DNA of 64,000 nt from an uncultured Mediterranea sp. (GCA_945641355.1 CALZEQ010000004.1:1-64000), one strand, 5' to 3'; positions 9,103 through 19,451 are shown, counted from the stretch's first letter. Numbers and translations are program-made. Notes: generated by a model not told the origin, from the letters alone.

Positions 9103-10440
9103 TCAGATAATGCCCTGGCCCATCATGGCGTGAGCCACCTTCATGAAGCCGGCGATGTTGGCGCCCTTCACATAGTTGATGTAGCCGTCGGGCTCGGTGC
9201 CGTACTTCACGCACTGAGCGTGGATGCCGTGCATGATGGTGTGCAACTTCTCATCGACCTCGGCTGCGCTCCAACTCAGGTGCATGGCGTTCTGGCTCAT
9301 CTCCAGACCGCTGGTAGCTACACCACCTGCATTGACGGCCTTGCCGGGTGCATACATTATCTTGTTCTCGATGAAGAGGTCGATGGCTTCGGGCGTACAT
9401 CCCATGTTCGAGATTTCGCCTACGCAGGTTACCTGGTTGTCAATCAGATGACGGGCATCCTCGCCGTTCAGCTCGTTCTGCGTTGCACACGGCAGGGCAA
9501 TGTCTACCTTCACCTCCCAAGGACGCTTGCCGGCTACGAAGGTAGCGCCGGGGAACTCGTCGGCATACGGAGCCACGATGTCGTTGCCCGAAGCACGCAG
9601 TTCCAGCATATAGTCAATCTTCTCGCCGCTGATGCCGTCGGGGTCGTAGATGTAACCGTCGGGACCCGAGATGGTCACTACCTTGGCACCCAACTGGGTA
9701 GCCTTGGTCACGGCACCCCAAGCCACGTTGCCGAAGCCCGATACGGCCACCGTCTTGCCCTTGATGTCGATGCCCTTGGTCTGCAGCATCTGGTTGACGA
9801 AGTAGAGGCCGCCGAAGCCGGTTGCCTCGGGACGGATGAGCGAACCGCCAAACTCCAGGCCCTTGCCGGTGAAGGTGCCTGTAAACTCGCGGGTCAGCTT
9901 CTTATACATACCGAACATATAGCCCACTTCGCGACCGCCTACGCCGATATCGCCTGCGGGAACATCCATGTCGGGACCCAGATGACGCCACAACTCCAAG
10001 ATGAAAGCCTGGCAGAAGCGCATGATTTCAGCGTCGCTCTTGCCGCGCGGAGAGAAGTCGGAACCACCCTTGCCACCACCCATAGGCAGTGTAGTCAAGG
10101 CATTCTTGAAGGTCTGCTCAAAGCCCAGGAACTTCAGGATGGAGAGGTTCACGGATGCATGGAAACGAATACCGCCCTTGTAGGGGCCGATGGCATTGTT
10201 GAACTGAACGCGGTAACCCAAGTTGGTCTGTACCTCGCCCTTGTCGTCTACCCACGTCACACGGAAGGTGAAGATGCGATCAGGCTCCACCAGCCGTTCG
10301 ATAATCTTTGCTTTTTCGAACTCGGGATGTTGGTTGTAGATTCCCTCGATAGACAAAAGGACTTCTTTCACTGCCTGCAAATACTCGGATTCACCAGGAT
10401 GTTTTGCCTCTAAAGAGGCCATAATACGTTCGATATTCAT
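9103..10440 (-). CDS. gdhA: NADP-type glutamate dehydrogenase
   Basis: 445 aa; NAIGPYKGGIRFHASVNLSILKFLGFEQTFKNALTTLPMGGGKGGSDF. Confidence 0.96.
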   Translation of the reverse strand: MNIERIMASLEAKHPGESEYLQAVKEVLLSIEGIYNQHPEFEKAKIIERLVEPDRIFTFRVTWVDDKGEVQTNLGYRVQFNNAIGPYKGGIRFHASVNLSILKFLGFEQTFKNALTTLPMGGGKGGSDFSPRGKSDAEIMRFCQAFILELWRHLGPDMDVPAGDIGVGGREVGYMFGMYKKLTREFTGTFTGKGLEFGGSLIRPEATGFGGLYFVNQMLQTKGIDIKGKTVAVSGFGNVAWGAVTKATQLGAKVVTISGPDGYIYDPDGISGEKIDYMLELRASGNDIVAPYADEFPGATFVAGKRPWEVKVDIALPCATQNELNGEDARHLIDNQVTCVGEISNMGCTPEAIDLFIENKIMYAPGKAVNAGGVATSGLEMSQNAMHLSWSAAEVDEKLHTIMHGIHAQCVKYGTEPDGYINYVKGANIAGFMKVAHAMMGQGII

Positions 10441-10834
10441 AATATTACGTTGTTAAAGGTTTAAATCGCCTGTTTTAAGTTTACTAATCAAAATGTCACC
10501 AAACGACCCTGCAAATATAGGTATTCTTTTTATATCCACTGCATCGAAAGGCGAATATTTGATTAAATAATGATAAAATGTCAATAAAAGGTCCTCATCT
10601 GTCCATCCGGAGAGGTCATTTCCGCAGCCGGGCGGAGGGGACAACACCCGTTTTCCCGCCTCTAAGATAGGCATATTATTTAAAATGACAGCACGTTTTT
10701 GGCATTATTTTTCAGAATCGGAGCATTTCGGCTGTCGGAAGTGAAATTTTTCGGTGCCGTGCCGACCTATTATCGCGGATTTATCCGTAAGTTTGCATCC
10801 GTAAAAAAACGAATGAACAAATCGCGAGAATACC

Positions 10835-13807
10835 ATGCTCAGCAAGTTTAAATTGAACCAGCTCTACTTCAAGGACACGCAGTTCGCCAACCTGATGACG
10901 CGACGCATCTTCAACGTCCTGCTGATAGCCAACCCGTACGATGCCTTCATGCTGGAGGACGACGGGCGCATCGACGAAAAGATTTTCAACGAATACACCT
11001 CCCTCTCGCTGCGCTACCCACCCCGATTCACGCAGGTGTCCACCTGTGACGAAGCACTGGCCCAACTGGAGGCCTTGCCCTTTGACCTCATCATCTGCAT
11101 GCCCGGCACGGGCGACAACGAGGGGTTTGAAGTGGCCCGCACCATCAAGAGCCAATACCAGCAGATACCGATGGTGATACTGACCCCCTTCAGCCACGGC
11201 ATCACCCAACGCATCGTGGGCGAAGACCTCAGCCCCTTTGAGTACGTGTTCTGCTGGCTGGGCAACACCGACCTGCTGATGTCCATCATCAAGCTGATAG
11301 AGGACAAGATGAACCTGGAGCACGACGTCAACGAGGTGGGCGTGCAGCTCATCCTGCTGGTGGAGGACAGCATCCGCTTCTACTCCTCCATCCTGCCCAA
11401 CCTCTACAAGTTCGTGCTGAGGCAGAGCCAGGAATTCTCCACCGAAGCCCTGAACGCCCACCAGCGCACGCTGCGCATGAGGGGACGGCCCAAGATAGTG
11501 CTGGCACGCAACTACGAAGAGGCCATCGGCCTGTACGAGAAGTACAAGAACAACATACTGGGCGTCATCACCGACGTGCGCTTCCCCCGCACCGACCGCG
11601 GCGAGAAGGACGGACTGGCCGGCATCAAGCTGTGTGCCGCCATCCGCAAGGAGGACCCCTTCGTGCCCCTCATCATACAGAGCAGCGAGTCGGAGAACGT
11701 GGCCTACGCCGCCAAGTACGAGGCTGCCTTCATAGACAAGAACTCGAAGAAGATGGACGTGGACCTGCGACGCACCATCATGGAGAACTTCGGATTCGGC
11801 GACTTCATCTTCCGCAACCCCGACACGCTGGAGGAGATAGCCCGCGTGAAGAACCTGAAGGAGCTGCAGAACATCCTGTTCGCCATTCCGGCCGAATCGT
11901 TCCTGTACCACATCAGCCGCAACCACGTCAGCCGCTGGCTCTACTCGCGGGCCATGTTCCCCGTGGCCGAATTTCTGAAGCCCATCACCTGGAACAGCCT
12001 GCAGGATGTGGACGCACACCGCAAAATCATCTTCGAAGCCATCGTGAAGTACCGCAAGATGAAGAACCAGGGTGTGGTGGCCGTATTCAAGCGCGACCGC
12101 TTTGACCGCTACTCCAACTTTGCCCGCATCGGCGACGGCTCGCTGGGCGGCAAGGGGCGCGGTCTGGCCTTCATCGACAACCTGGTGAAGCGTCATCCCG
12201 AGTTCGAGGAGTTTGAGAACGCACGGGTGGCCATCCCCAAGACCATCGTGCTCTGTACCGACGTGTTTGACGAGTTCATGGACACCAACAACCTCTACCA
12301 GGTGGCCCTGTCGGACGCAGAGGACGACGTCATCCTGCGCTACTTCCTGAAGGCCAAGCTGCCCGACCGGCTGGTGGAGGACTTCTTCACCTTCTTCGAT
12401 GTGGTGAAGTCGCCCATTGCCATCCGCTCCAGCTCGCTGCTGGAAGACTCGCACTACCAGCCCTTCGCCGGCATATACAATACTTATATGATACCCTATC
12501 TGGACGACAAGTACGAAATGCTGCGTATGCTGTCCGATGCCATCAAGGGAGTGTACGCCTCGGTCTTCTTCCGCGACTCGAAGGCCTACATGCAAGCCAC
12601 CAGCAACGTCATCGACCAGGAGAAGATGGCCGTCATCCTGCAAGAGGTGGTGGGCAACTACTACGGCGACCGCTACTACCCCTCCATGGCCGGTGTGGCA
12701 CGCTCGCTCAACTACTACCCCATAGGCGACGAACGGGCCGAAGAGGGCATCGTGAACCTGGCGCTGGGTCTGGGCAAGTACATCGTGGACGGCGGACTGA
12801 CGCTACGCTTCTCGCCCTACCACCCCAACCAGGTGCTGCAGACCAGCGAGATGGAGATAGCTCTGCGCGAGACGCAGACGCGCTTCTACGCCCTGGACCT
12901 GCGCAACGCGGGCCACAACTTCTCCATCGACGACGGATTCAACCTGCTGAAGCTGCCTGTCAAGGAGGCCGAAAAAGACGGAGCCCTCAACTACATCGCC
13001 TCCACCTACGACCCCTACGACCAGATTATACGCGACGGCATCTACCCCGGCGGACGCAAGGTCATCACCTTTGCCAACATCCTGCAGCACGACGTCTTCC
13101 CCCTGCCGCGCATCCTGCAGCTGGCACTGAAGTACGGACAACAAGAGATGCGACGCCCCGTGGAGATAGAGTTTGCCGCTACGCTGAGCCGCGAGAAGGA
13201 CAAGACCGGCACCTTCTACCTGCTGCAGATACGCCCCATCGTGGACAGCAAGGAGATGCTGGACGAGGATCTCAGCCTCATCCCCGACGACCGGCTGCTG
13301 CTGCGCTCGAACAACTCGCTGGGACACGGCATCATGACCGACCTGTGCGACGTGGTATATGTGAAGACCGACCACTACAGTGCCTCGCACAATCAGGAGA
13401 TAGCCTGGGAGATAGAGAAACTGAACCAACAGTTCCTCAACGAAGGGAAAAACTACATACTGGTAGGACCCGGACGGTGGGGCAGCAGCGACACCTGGCT
13501 GGGCATCCCCGTGAAGTGGCCGCACATCAGCGCCGCCCGCGTCATTGTGGAGGCAGGACTCACCAACTACCGTGTTGACCCCAGCCAGGGGACGCACTTC
13601 TTCCAGAACCTCACCTCGTTCGGCGTAGGCTACTTCACCATCAATGCCTACATGAACGACGGACTGTACAACCAGGAGTTCCTCAACAGCCAGCCGGCCC
13701 TGCACGAGACGCAGTATCTGCGCCACATACACTTCGACACGCCGCTGACCGTCAAGATGGACGGGAAGAAGAAACAGGGCGTGGTGATGCTGCCCCAAAG
13801 CTTGTAG
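10835..13807 (+). CDS. Two receiver-like domains fused to a PEP synthase/PPDK-type ATP-grasp (PEP/pyruvate-binding) domain
   Basis: REC-like LILLVEDSIRF...GVITDVRFP; PPDK N-domain FARIGDGSLGGKGRGLAFIDNLV...SPIAIRSSSLLEDSHYQPFAGIY. Confidence 0.85.
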   Translation: MLSKFKLNQLYFKDTQFANLMTRRIFNVLLIANPYDAFMLEDDGRIDEKIFNEYTSLSLRYPPRFTQVSTCDEALAQLEALPFDLIICMPGTGDNEGFEVARTIKSQYQQIPMVILTPFSHGITQRIVGEDLSPFEYVFCWLGNTDLLMSIIKLIEDKMNLEHDVNEVGVQLILLVEDSIRFYSSILPNLYKFVLRQSQEFSTEALNAHQRTLRMRGRPKIVLARNYEEAIGLYEKYKNNILGVITDVRFPRTDRGEKDGLAGIKLCAAIRKEDPFVPLIIQSSESENVAYAAKYEAAFIDKNSKKMDVDLRRTIMENFGFGDFIFRNPDTLEEIARVKNLKELQNILFAIPAESFLYHISRNHVSRWLYSRAMFPVAEFLKPITWNSLQDVDAHRKIIFEAIVKYRKMKNQGVVAVFKRDRFDRYSNFARIGDGSLGGKGRGLAFIDNLVKRHPEFEEFENARVAIPKTIVLCTDVFDEFMDTNNLYQVALSDAEDDVILRYFLKAKLPDRLVEDFFTFFDVVKSPIAIRSSSLLEDSHYQPFAGIYNTYMIPYLDDKYEMLRMLSDAIKGVYASVFFRDSKAYMQATSNVIDQEKMAVILQEVVGNYYGDRYYPSMAGVARSLNYYPIGDERAEEGIVNLALGLGKYIVDGGLTLRFSPYHPNQVLQTSEMEIALRETQTRFYALDLRNAGHNFSIDDGFNLLKLPVKEAEKDGALNYIASTYDPYDQIIRDGIYPGGRKVITFANILQHDVFPLPRILQLALKYGQQEMRRPVEIEFAATLSREKDKTGTFYLLQIRPIVDSKEMLDEDLSLIPDDRLLLRSNNSLGHGIMTDLCDVVYVKTDHYSASHNQEIAWEIEKLNQQFLNEGKNYILVGPGRWGSSDTWLGIPVKWPHISAARVIVEAGLTNYRVDPSQGTHFFQNLTSFGVGYFTINAYMNDGLYNQEFLNSQPALHETQYLRHIHFDTPLTVKMDGKKKQGVVMLPQSL

Positions 13808-13942
13808 ACAGGCCGCGGAGCGCATACGCTATGGAGAATGCCGTGCGCATCAGGGACAAACGGAATAAAAATTTTCTGTTTTTTGCTTGCATTTCAAATA
13901 AAAGTATTACATTTGCCGCGTCATTTAAAGCAAAACGATAGT

Positions 13943-14029
13943 ATGAACTTATTTACTTACGCATATTACTTCTTTTTTTACTTTTACTTTAGCCAGAAAG
14001 TAGAGCGGGAGTTTGTATGTGTCAAGTGA
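13943..14029 (+). CDS. Phe/Tyr-rich leader peptide of attenuator
   Basis: MNLFTYAYYFFFYFYFSQKVEREFVCVK, 12 of 28 residues Phe/Tyr, followed by terminator and pheA. Confidence 0.88.
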   Translation: MNLFTYAYYFFFYFYFSQKVEREFVCVK

Positions 14030-14110
14030 GAGTGACGCTTAAGGACTGAATGAAGGACCAAGTAAAGATATGAATCCCGCTCCAACACCGGTTGGCGCGG
14101 GATTTTTTTT
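14003..14110 (+). promoter_or_regulatory. Transcription attenuator (antiterminator/terminator) of aromatic amino acid operon
   Basis: GAGCGGGA (14003-14010) can pair with TCCCGCTC (14075-14082), competing with terminator stem AATCCCGC (14073-14080)/GCGGGATT (14097-14104) plus T8. Confidence 0.82.
14073..14110 (+). terminator. Attenuator terminator hairpin
   Basis: AATCCCGC-T-CCAAC-ACCG-GTTGG-C-GCGGGATT then T-run. Confidence 0.88.
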
Positions 14111-14144
14111 AATATACCAACGAGATAAACAAAGAACTGAGGCA

Positions 14145-14993
14145 ATGAGAAAGATAGCCATACAAGGAACGCTGGGCTCGTACCACGACATCGCAGCTCA
14201 CAAGTACTTTGAAAACGAAGAGATTGAGCTGATATGCTGCGCCACCTTTGAAGAGGTGTTCGAGTCCATCCGCAGGGACAGCCAGACCATAGGCATGACC
14301 GCCATCGAGAATACCATAGCGGGCAGCCTGCTGCACAACTACGAACTGCTGAAACAGAGCAACGTGCAGATTGTAGGCGAACACAAGCTGCGCATCTCGC
14401 ACAGCATCTGCTGCCTGCCCGAGGAGGGATGGGACGACCTGACGGAGGTGAACTCGCACCCCATCGCCCTGATGCAGTGCCGCGAGTTCCTGAGCCAGCA
14501 CCCGCAGATGAAGGTGGTAGAGGCCGAGGACACAGCCCTAAGCGCGGAAATCATCCGACGCGGACACCTGAAGGGACACGCTGCCATCTGCTCGAAGGCG
14601 GCCGCCGAGCTGTATGGCATGAAGGTGCTGCAGGAAGGCATCGAGACGAACAAGCACAACTTCACCCGATTCCTGGTGGTGGCCGACCCCTGGCAGGTGG
14701 ACGAGCTGAACCGCCACCGCGGGCACGAGGTGAACAAGGCCAGTATGGTATTCACCCTGCCCCATACCGAAGGAAGCCTCTCGCAGGTTCTCTCCATCTT
14801 GTCGTTCTATCACATTAACCTGACCAAAATCCAGTCGCTCCCCATCATCGGACGCGAGTGGGAGTATCAGTTCTATGTAGATGTGGTGTTCGACAACGTG
14901 CTGAGATACAAGCAGTCTATCGCCGCCATTACCCCACTGACCAAAGAACTTAAAATATTAGGAGAATACGAAGATGGAAAATCAAGCATCTGA
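14145..14993 (+). CDS. pheA: Prephenate dehydratase with ACT domain
   Basis: IAIQGTLGSYHDIAAHKYF, IENTIAGSLLHNYELL, NKHNFTRFLVV, ACT region LSQVLSILSFYHINLTKIQSLPI. Confidence 0.93.
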   Translation: MRKIAIQGTLGSYHDIAAHKYFENEEIELICCATFEEVFESIRRDSQTIGMTAIENTIAGSLLHNYELLKQSNVQIVGEHKLRISHSICCLPEEGWDDLTEVNSHPIALMQCREFLSQHPQMKVVEAEDTALSAEIIRRGHLKGHAAICSKAAAELYGMKVLQEGIETNKHNFTRFLVVADPWQVDELNRHRGHEVNKASMVFTLPHTEGSLSQVLSILSFYHINLTKIQSLPIIGREWEYQFYVDVVFDNVLRYKQSIAAITPLTKELKILGEYEDGKSSI

Positions 14994-16197
14994 CCATAAC
15001 AAGCTGCTGACGGCCCATGCAGAAGGCATCCGGCCGGCCGACCGCCTGAGCGGTGTCAGCGAATACTACTTTTCACGCAAGCTGAAGGAGGTGGCACGCA
15101 TGAATGCCGAAGGCCGCGACGTCATCAGTCTGGGCATCGGAAGCCCCGACATGCCCCCTTCTGCCCCCACCATCGAGACGCTGTGCCGCGAGGCGCAAAA
15201 CCCCGACGGACACGGTTATATGCCCTACATCGGCATACCCGAACTGCGGCGGAGCTTTGCCACATGGTATCAGAAATGGTACGGCGTGACGTTGGACCCG
15301 AACTCGGAGATACAACCGTTGATAGGCTCGAAAGAGGGCATCCTGCACGTAACGCTGGCCTTTGTGAATCCTGGCGAGCAAGTGCTGGTGCCCAACCCCG
15401 GCTACCCCACCTACACCTCGCTGAGCACCCTGCTGGGAGCGGAGGTGGTACACTACAACCTGCGCGAGGAGCAAGGATGGATGCCCGATTTCGAGGAGCT
15501 GGAGCGGATGGACCTGAGCCGCGTGAAGCTGATGTGGACCAACTATCCCAACATGCCGACCGGCGCCAACGCCACCCCCGAGCTGTACGAACGGCTGGTG
15601 GCCTTTGCCCGACGCAAAGGCATCGTCATCGTCAACGACAACCCGTATAGCTTCATACTGAACGACCATCCGCTGAGCATCCTCAGCGTACCTGGTGCCA
15701 AGGAGTGCTGCATCGAGTTCAACTCCATGAGCAAGAGCCACAACATGCCGGGCTGGCGCATCGGTATGCTGGCCTCGAACGCCGACTTCATCCAATGGGT
15801 GCTGAAGGTGAAGAGCAACATTGACAGCGGCATGTTCCGCGCCATGCAGTTGGCCGCCGCCACCGCCTTGGATGCCGGAGAAGAGTGGTACGAAGGCAAC
15901 AACCGCAACTACCGCAACCGCCGGCGGCTGGCAGGGGAAATCATGCAGGCACTGGGCTGCACCTACGACGAGAAGCAGGTGGGCATGTTCCTGTGGGGAC
16001 GCATACCCGACTCGTATGCCGACGTGGAGGAGCTGACGGAACGAGTGCTGCACGAGGCCCGCGTCTTCATCACGCCTGGATTCATCTTCGGCAGCAACGG
16101 GAAGCGATACATCCGCATCTCCCTCTGCTGCAAAGACGCCAAGCTGGAAGAGGCCCTGCGCAGAATCAAGGAATTAGGACTGAACGGATGTGCCTGA
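14974..16197 (+). CDS. PLP-dependent aminotransferase (class I/II)
   Basis: ISLGIGSPDMPP, NYPNMPTGA, NSMSKSHNMPGWRIGM (PLP lysine region). Confidence 0.93.
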   Translation: MENQASDHNKLLTAHAEGIRPADRLSGVSEYYFSRKLKEVARMNAEGRDVISLGIGSPDMPPSAPTIETLCREAQNPDGHGYMPYIGIPELRRSFATWYQKWYGVTLDPNSEIQPLIGSKEGILHVTLAFVNPGEQVLVPNPGYPTYTSLSTLLGAEVVHYNLREEQGWMPDFEELERMDLSRVKLMWTNYPNMPTGANATPELYERLVAFARRKGIVIVNDNPYSFILNDHPLSILSVPGAKECCIEFNSMSKSHNMPGWRIGMLASNADFIQWVLKVKSNIDSGMFRAMQLAAATALDAGEEWYEGNNRNYRNRRRLAGEIMQALGCTYDEKQVGMFLWGRIPDSYADVEELTERVLHEARVFITPGFIFGSNGKRYIRISLCCKDAKLEEALRRIKELGLNGCA

Positions 16198-16243
16198 CTT
16201 TCAATTTTAAACTTTAAATATTAAATTATACATTATAGATTAT

Positions 16244-17311
16244 ATGGAACTTGAATTAGAACCCATCAGACTGGAAGGCGTACCCGAGCAACGCCCGTTG
16301 GTCATCTCCGGACCTTGCAGTGCAGAGACGGAAGAACAGGTGATGTGTACCGCCAAATCATTGGCAGAGAAAGGACTGAAAATATTCCGCGCCGGCATCT
16401 GGAAGCCGCGCACCAAGCCAGGAGGCTTCGAAGGCATCGGTGTAGAGGGACTCGCCTGGCTGAAACAGGTCAAGAAGGAGACCGGCATGTACGTGGCCAC
16501 CGAAGTGGCTACCGCCAAGCATGTGTACGAATGCCTGAAGGCTGGAGTAGACATCCTGTGGATAGGTGCCCGCACCACGGCCAACCCCTTTGCCGTACAA
16601 GAGGTGGCCGATGCTCTGAAGGGCATAGATATCCCCGTGCTGGTGAAGAACCCCGTCAACCCCGACCTGGAGTTGTGGATAGGTGCCATGGAGCGCATCA
16701 ACGGCGCAGGCATCAAACGGCTGGCTGCCATCCATCGCGGCTTCAGCAGCTACGACAAGAGCATCTACCGCAACCTGCCCCAATGGCACATCCCCATCGA
16801 GCTGCGCCGACGCATCCCCGCCCTGCCCATCATCTGCGACCCCAGCCACATCGGCGGCAAGCGCGAACTGGTAGCCCCCCTCTGCCAGCAGGCCATGGAC
16901 CTGGGTTTCGACGGCCTCATCATCGAAAGCCATTGCAACCCCGACTGTGCCTGGAGCGATGCCAAGCAGCAGGTGACACCCGATGTGCTGGACTACATAC
17001 TGAACCTGCTCGTCATCCGCTCGGAGAAGCAGACCACCGAGAACCTCGCCGAACTGCGCAAGCAGATTGACGAATGCGACAACGAACTGATTCAGATTCT
17101 CTCCAAGCGTATGCGCGTAGCCCGCGAGATTGGTACCTACAAGAAGGAACACAGCATGACCATCCTGCAGACAGGACGCTACAACGAGATTTTGGACAAG
17201 CGCGGCTCGCAAGGAGCCCTCTGCGGTATGGATGCCGAATTCATCAAGAAGGTGTTCGAATCCATCCACGAAGAGAGCGTGCGCCAGCAGATGGAAATTA
17301 TCAACAAGTAA
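16244..17311 (+). CDS. Bifunctional DAHP synthase / chorismate mutase type II
   Basis: VISGPCSAETEEQV...WKPRTKPGGFEG; C-terminal LAELRKQIDECDNELIQILSKRMRVAREIGTYKKEH. Confidence 0.93.
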   Translation: MELELEPIRLEGVPEQRPLVISGPCSAETEEQVMCTAKSLAEKGLKIFRAGIWKPRTKPGGFEGIGVEGLAWLKQVKKETGMYVATEVATAKHVYECLKAGVDILWIGARTTANPFAVQEVADALKGIDIPVLVKNPVNPDLELWIGAMERINGAGIKRLAAIHRGFSSYDKSIYRNLPQWHIPIELRRRIPALPIICDPSHIGGKRELVAPLCQQAMDLGFDGLIIESHCNPDCAWSDAKQQVTPDVLDYILNLLVIRSEKQTTENLAELRKQIDECDNELIQILSKRMRVAREIGTYKKEHSMTILQTGRYNEILDKRGSQGALCGMDAEFIKKVFESIHEESVRQQMEIINK

Positions 17312-17327
17312 GAGAAGAACGTACACC

Positions 17328-18101
17328 ATGCGCATACTGATATTAGGAGCCGGCAAAATGGGTTCCTTTTTCACAGACATATTGAGTTTCCAGCACGAGA
17401 CGGCCGTGTTCGACGTCAATCCGCACCAGCTGCGGTTCGTCTACAACACCTACCGCTACACCACGCTGGAAGAGATAAAGGAGTTTGAGCCGGAGCTGGT
17501 TATCAACGCCGTGACGGTGAAGTACACGCTGGAGGCTTTCCGCCAAGTGCTGCCCGTGCTGCCCAAGGACTGCATCATCAGCGACATCGCCTCCGTCAAG
17601 ACCGGGCTGAAACGTTTCTATGAGGAGAGCGGATTCCGCTACGTATCCACGCACCCCATGTTCGGCCCCACATTTGCCAGCCTGAACAACCTGAGCAGCG
17701 AGAATGCCATCATCATCAGCGAAGGCGACCACCTGGGAAAGGTCTTCTTCAAGGACCTCTACCAGTCGCTGAAACTCAACATCTTTGAGTACACCTTTGA
17801 CGAGCACGATGAAACGGTGGCCTACTCGCTCTCCATCCCCTTCGTCTCTACCTTTGTGTTTGCAGCCGTCATGAAGCATCAGGAAGCCCCCGGCACCACC
17901 TTCAAAAAGCACATGGCCATCGCCAAAGGGCTGCTGAACGAAGACGACTACCTGCTGCAGGAGATTCTGTTCAATCCGCGCACCCCCTCGCAAGTGGAGA
18001 ATATCCGCGTGGAGCTGAAGCAGCTGCTGGAAATCATCACCAACAAAGATGCGGAGGGAATGAAGAAATATCTGACCAAGATACGGGAAAAGATAAAATA
18101 A
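17328..18101 (+). CDS. tyrA: Prephenate dehydrogenase
   Basis: MRILILGAGKMGSFF; DCIISDIASVKTGL; STHPMFGP. Confidence 0.9.
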   Translation: MRILILGAGKMGSFFTDILSFQHETAVFDVNPHQLRFVYNTYRYTTLEEIKEFEPELVINAVTVKYTLEAFRQVLPVLPKDCIISDIASVKTGLKRFYEESGFRYVSTHPMFGPTFASLNNLSSENAIIISEGDHLGKVFFKDLYQSLKLNIFEYTFDEHDETVAYSLSIPFVSTFVFAAVMKHQEAPGTTFKKHMAIAKGLLNEDDYLLQEILFNPRTPSQVENIRVELKQLLEIITNKDAEGMKKYLTKIREKIK

Positions 18102-18140
18102 AATGCTTATTTTTGCACGATATCAAACATAACCCTTATC

Positions 18141-18674
18141 ATGGATACCATACAGATAAAAGACAAACAGTTTGCCGTCTCCATCAAGGAAGAGGACATC
18201 CTGAAGGAAGTAGCCCGCGTGGCTGACGAGATTAACCGCGACCTGGCAGGTAAGAACCCGCTGTTCCTAAGCGTGTTGAACGGTTCGTTCATGTTCACCG
18301 CCGACCTGATGAAACGCATCACCATCCCCTGCGAGATATCGTTCGTCAAGCTGGCCTCCTATCAAGGAGTGGCCTCCACGGGAGCCGTCAAGGAGGTGAT
18401 AGGCATCAACGAGGAGCTGGCCGGACGTACCATCGTCATCGTGGAAGACATCGTCGATACAGGCCTCACCATGCAACGCCTGCTGGAGACGCTGGGCACA
18501 CGCAACCCCAAGGAGATACACATCGCCACACTGCTGCTGAAGCCGGACAAGCTGAAGGTGGACCTGAACATTGAATACGTGGCCATGCGAATCCCCAACG
18601 ACTTCATCGTAGGATATGGACTGGACTATGACGGACTGGGACGCAACTACAAGGACATCTATACGGTAAAGTGA
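18141..18674 (+). CDS. hpt: Hypoxanthine phosphoribosyltransferase
   Basis: TIVIVEDIVDTGLTMQ PRPP loop. Confidence 0.95.
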   Translation: MDTIQIKDKQFAVSIKEEDILKEVARVADEINRDLAGKNPLFLSVLNGSFMFTADLMKRITIPCEISFVKLASYQGVASTGAVKEVIGINEELAGRTIVIVEDIVDTGLTMQRLLETLGTRNPKEIHIATLLLKPDKLKVDLNIEYVAMRIPNDFIVGYGLDYDGLGRNYKDIYTVK

Positions 18675-18733
18675 AAAGGAGATTTTAGAATCAGAAAGGA
18701 CAAATTAAAAAAATTAAATTCAAGATAAATCGT

Positions 18734-19306
18734 ATGCTTAACATTGTTATCTTCGGTGCTCCCGGCTCAGGCAAGGGAACACAAAGTGAAAGAATCGTTG
18801 CCAAGTATGGCATCAACCACATCTCCACGGGCGACGTGCTGCGTGCAGAGATCAAGAACGGTACCGAATTGGGAAAGACGGCCAAGAGCTACATCGACCA
18901 GGGCCAGTTGCTGCCCGACGCACTCATCATCGACATCCTGGCCAGCACGCTGGACGGATTCAAGGAAAGCAAAGGCGTCATCTTCGACGGTTTTCCGCGT
19001 ACCATCGCCCAGGCAGAGGCATTGAAGAAGATGCTGGCCGAACGCGGGCAGCAAGTGAGCGTCATGCTGGATCTGGACGTACCTGAAGAGGAGCTGATGA
19101 CACGCCTTATCAAGCGCGGACAGGAGAGCGGACGGGCCGACGACAACGAAGAGACCATCAAGAAACGCCTCGTCGTATACCACAGCCAGACCGCTCCGCT
19201 CATCGACTGGTATAAGGCTGAGGGACTCTATGCCCACATCCAAGGCTTGGGCGAGCTGGAGACCATCACCGCCGACATTTGCAAAGCCATCGACAGCGTT
19301 CAATAA
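18734..19306 (+). CDS. adk: Adenylate kinase
   Basis: NIVIFGAPGSGKGTQS; FDGFPRTIAQAEAL. Confidence 0.97.
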   Translation: MLNIVIFGAPGSGKGTQSERIVAKYGINHISTGDVLRAEIKNGTELGKTAKSYIDQGQLLPDALIIDILASTLDGFKESKGVIFDGFPRTIAQAEALKKMLAERGQQVSVMLDLDVPEEELMTRLIKRGQESGRADDNEETIKKRLVVYHSQTAPLIDWYKAEGLYAHIQGLGELETITADICKAIDSVQ

Positions 19307-19372
19307 ACAGCTACAGAGAGCCCCGTACACGCTGCTCCGGCTACCAGCAGGCGGCATGTACGAGACATACCC

Positions 19373-19425
19373 AATGGCACACAGGTGAGACGGATGCAGC
19401 CTTCATCTGTGTGTCATTCTATTTT
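19373..19425 (+). terminator. Intrinsic terminator after adk
   Basis: AATGGCACACAG...CTGTGTGTCATT then CTATTTTT. Confidence 0.7.
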
Positions 19426-19451
19426 TAACACTTAATCCGATACTTCCCTTT

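Noticed and set aside
9076-10413. 445-aa plus-strand ORF opposite gdhA
   Set aside because: Shadow ORF; gdhA on the minus strand is unambiguous.
10781-12643. 620-aa minus-strand ORF antisense to the PEP synthase-like gene
   Set aside because: Low-complexity H/V/G/L/Q-rich shadow translation of a GC-rich coding region; the plus-strand ORF has clear domains.
15073-16053. 326-aa minus-strand ORF opposite the aminotransferase
   Set aside because: Shadow ORF without recognisable motifs.
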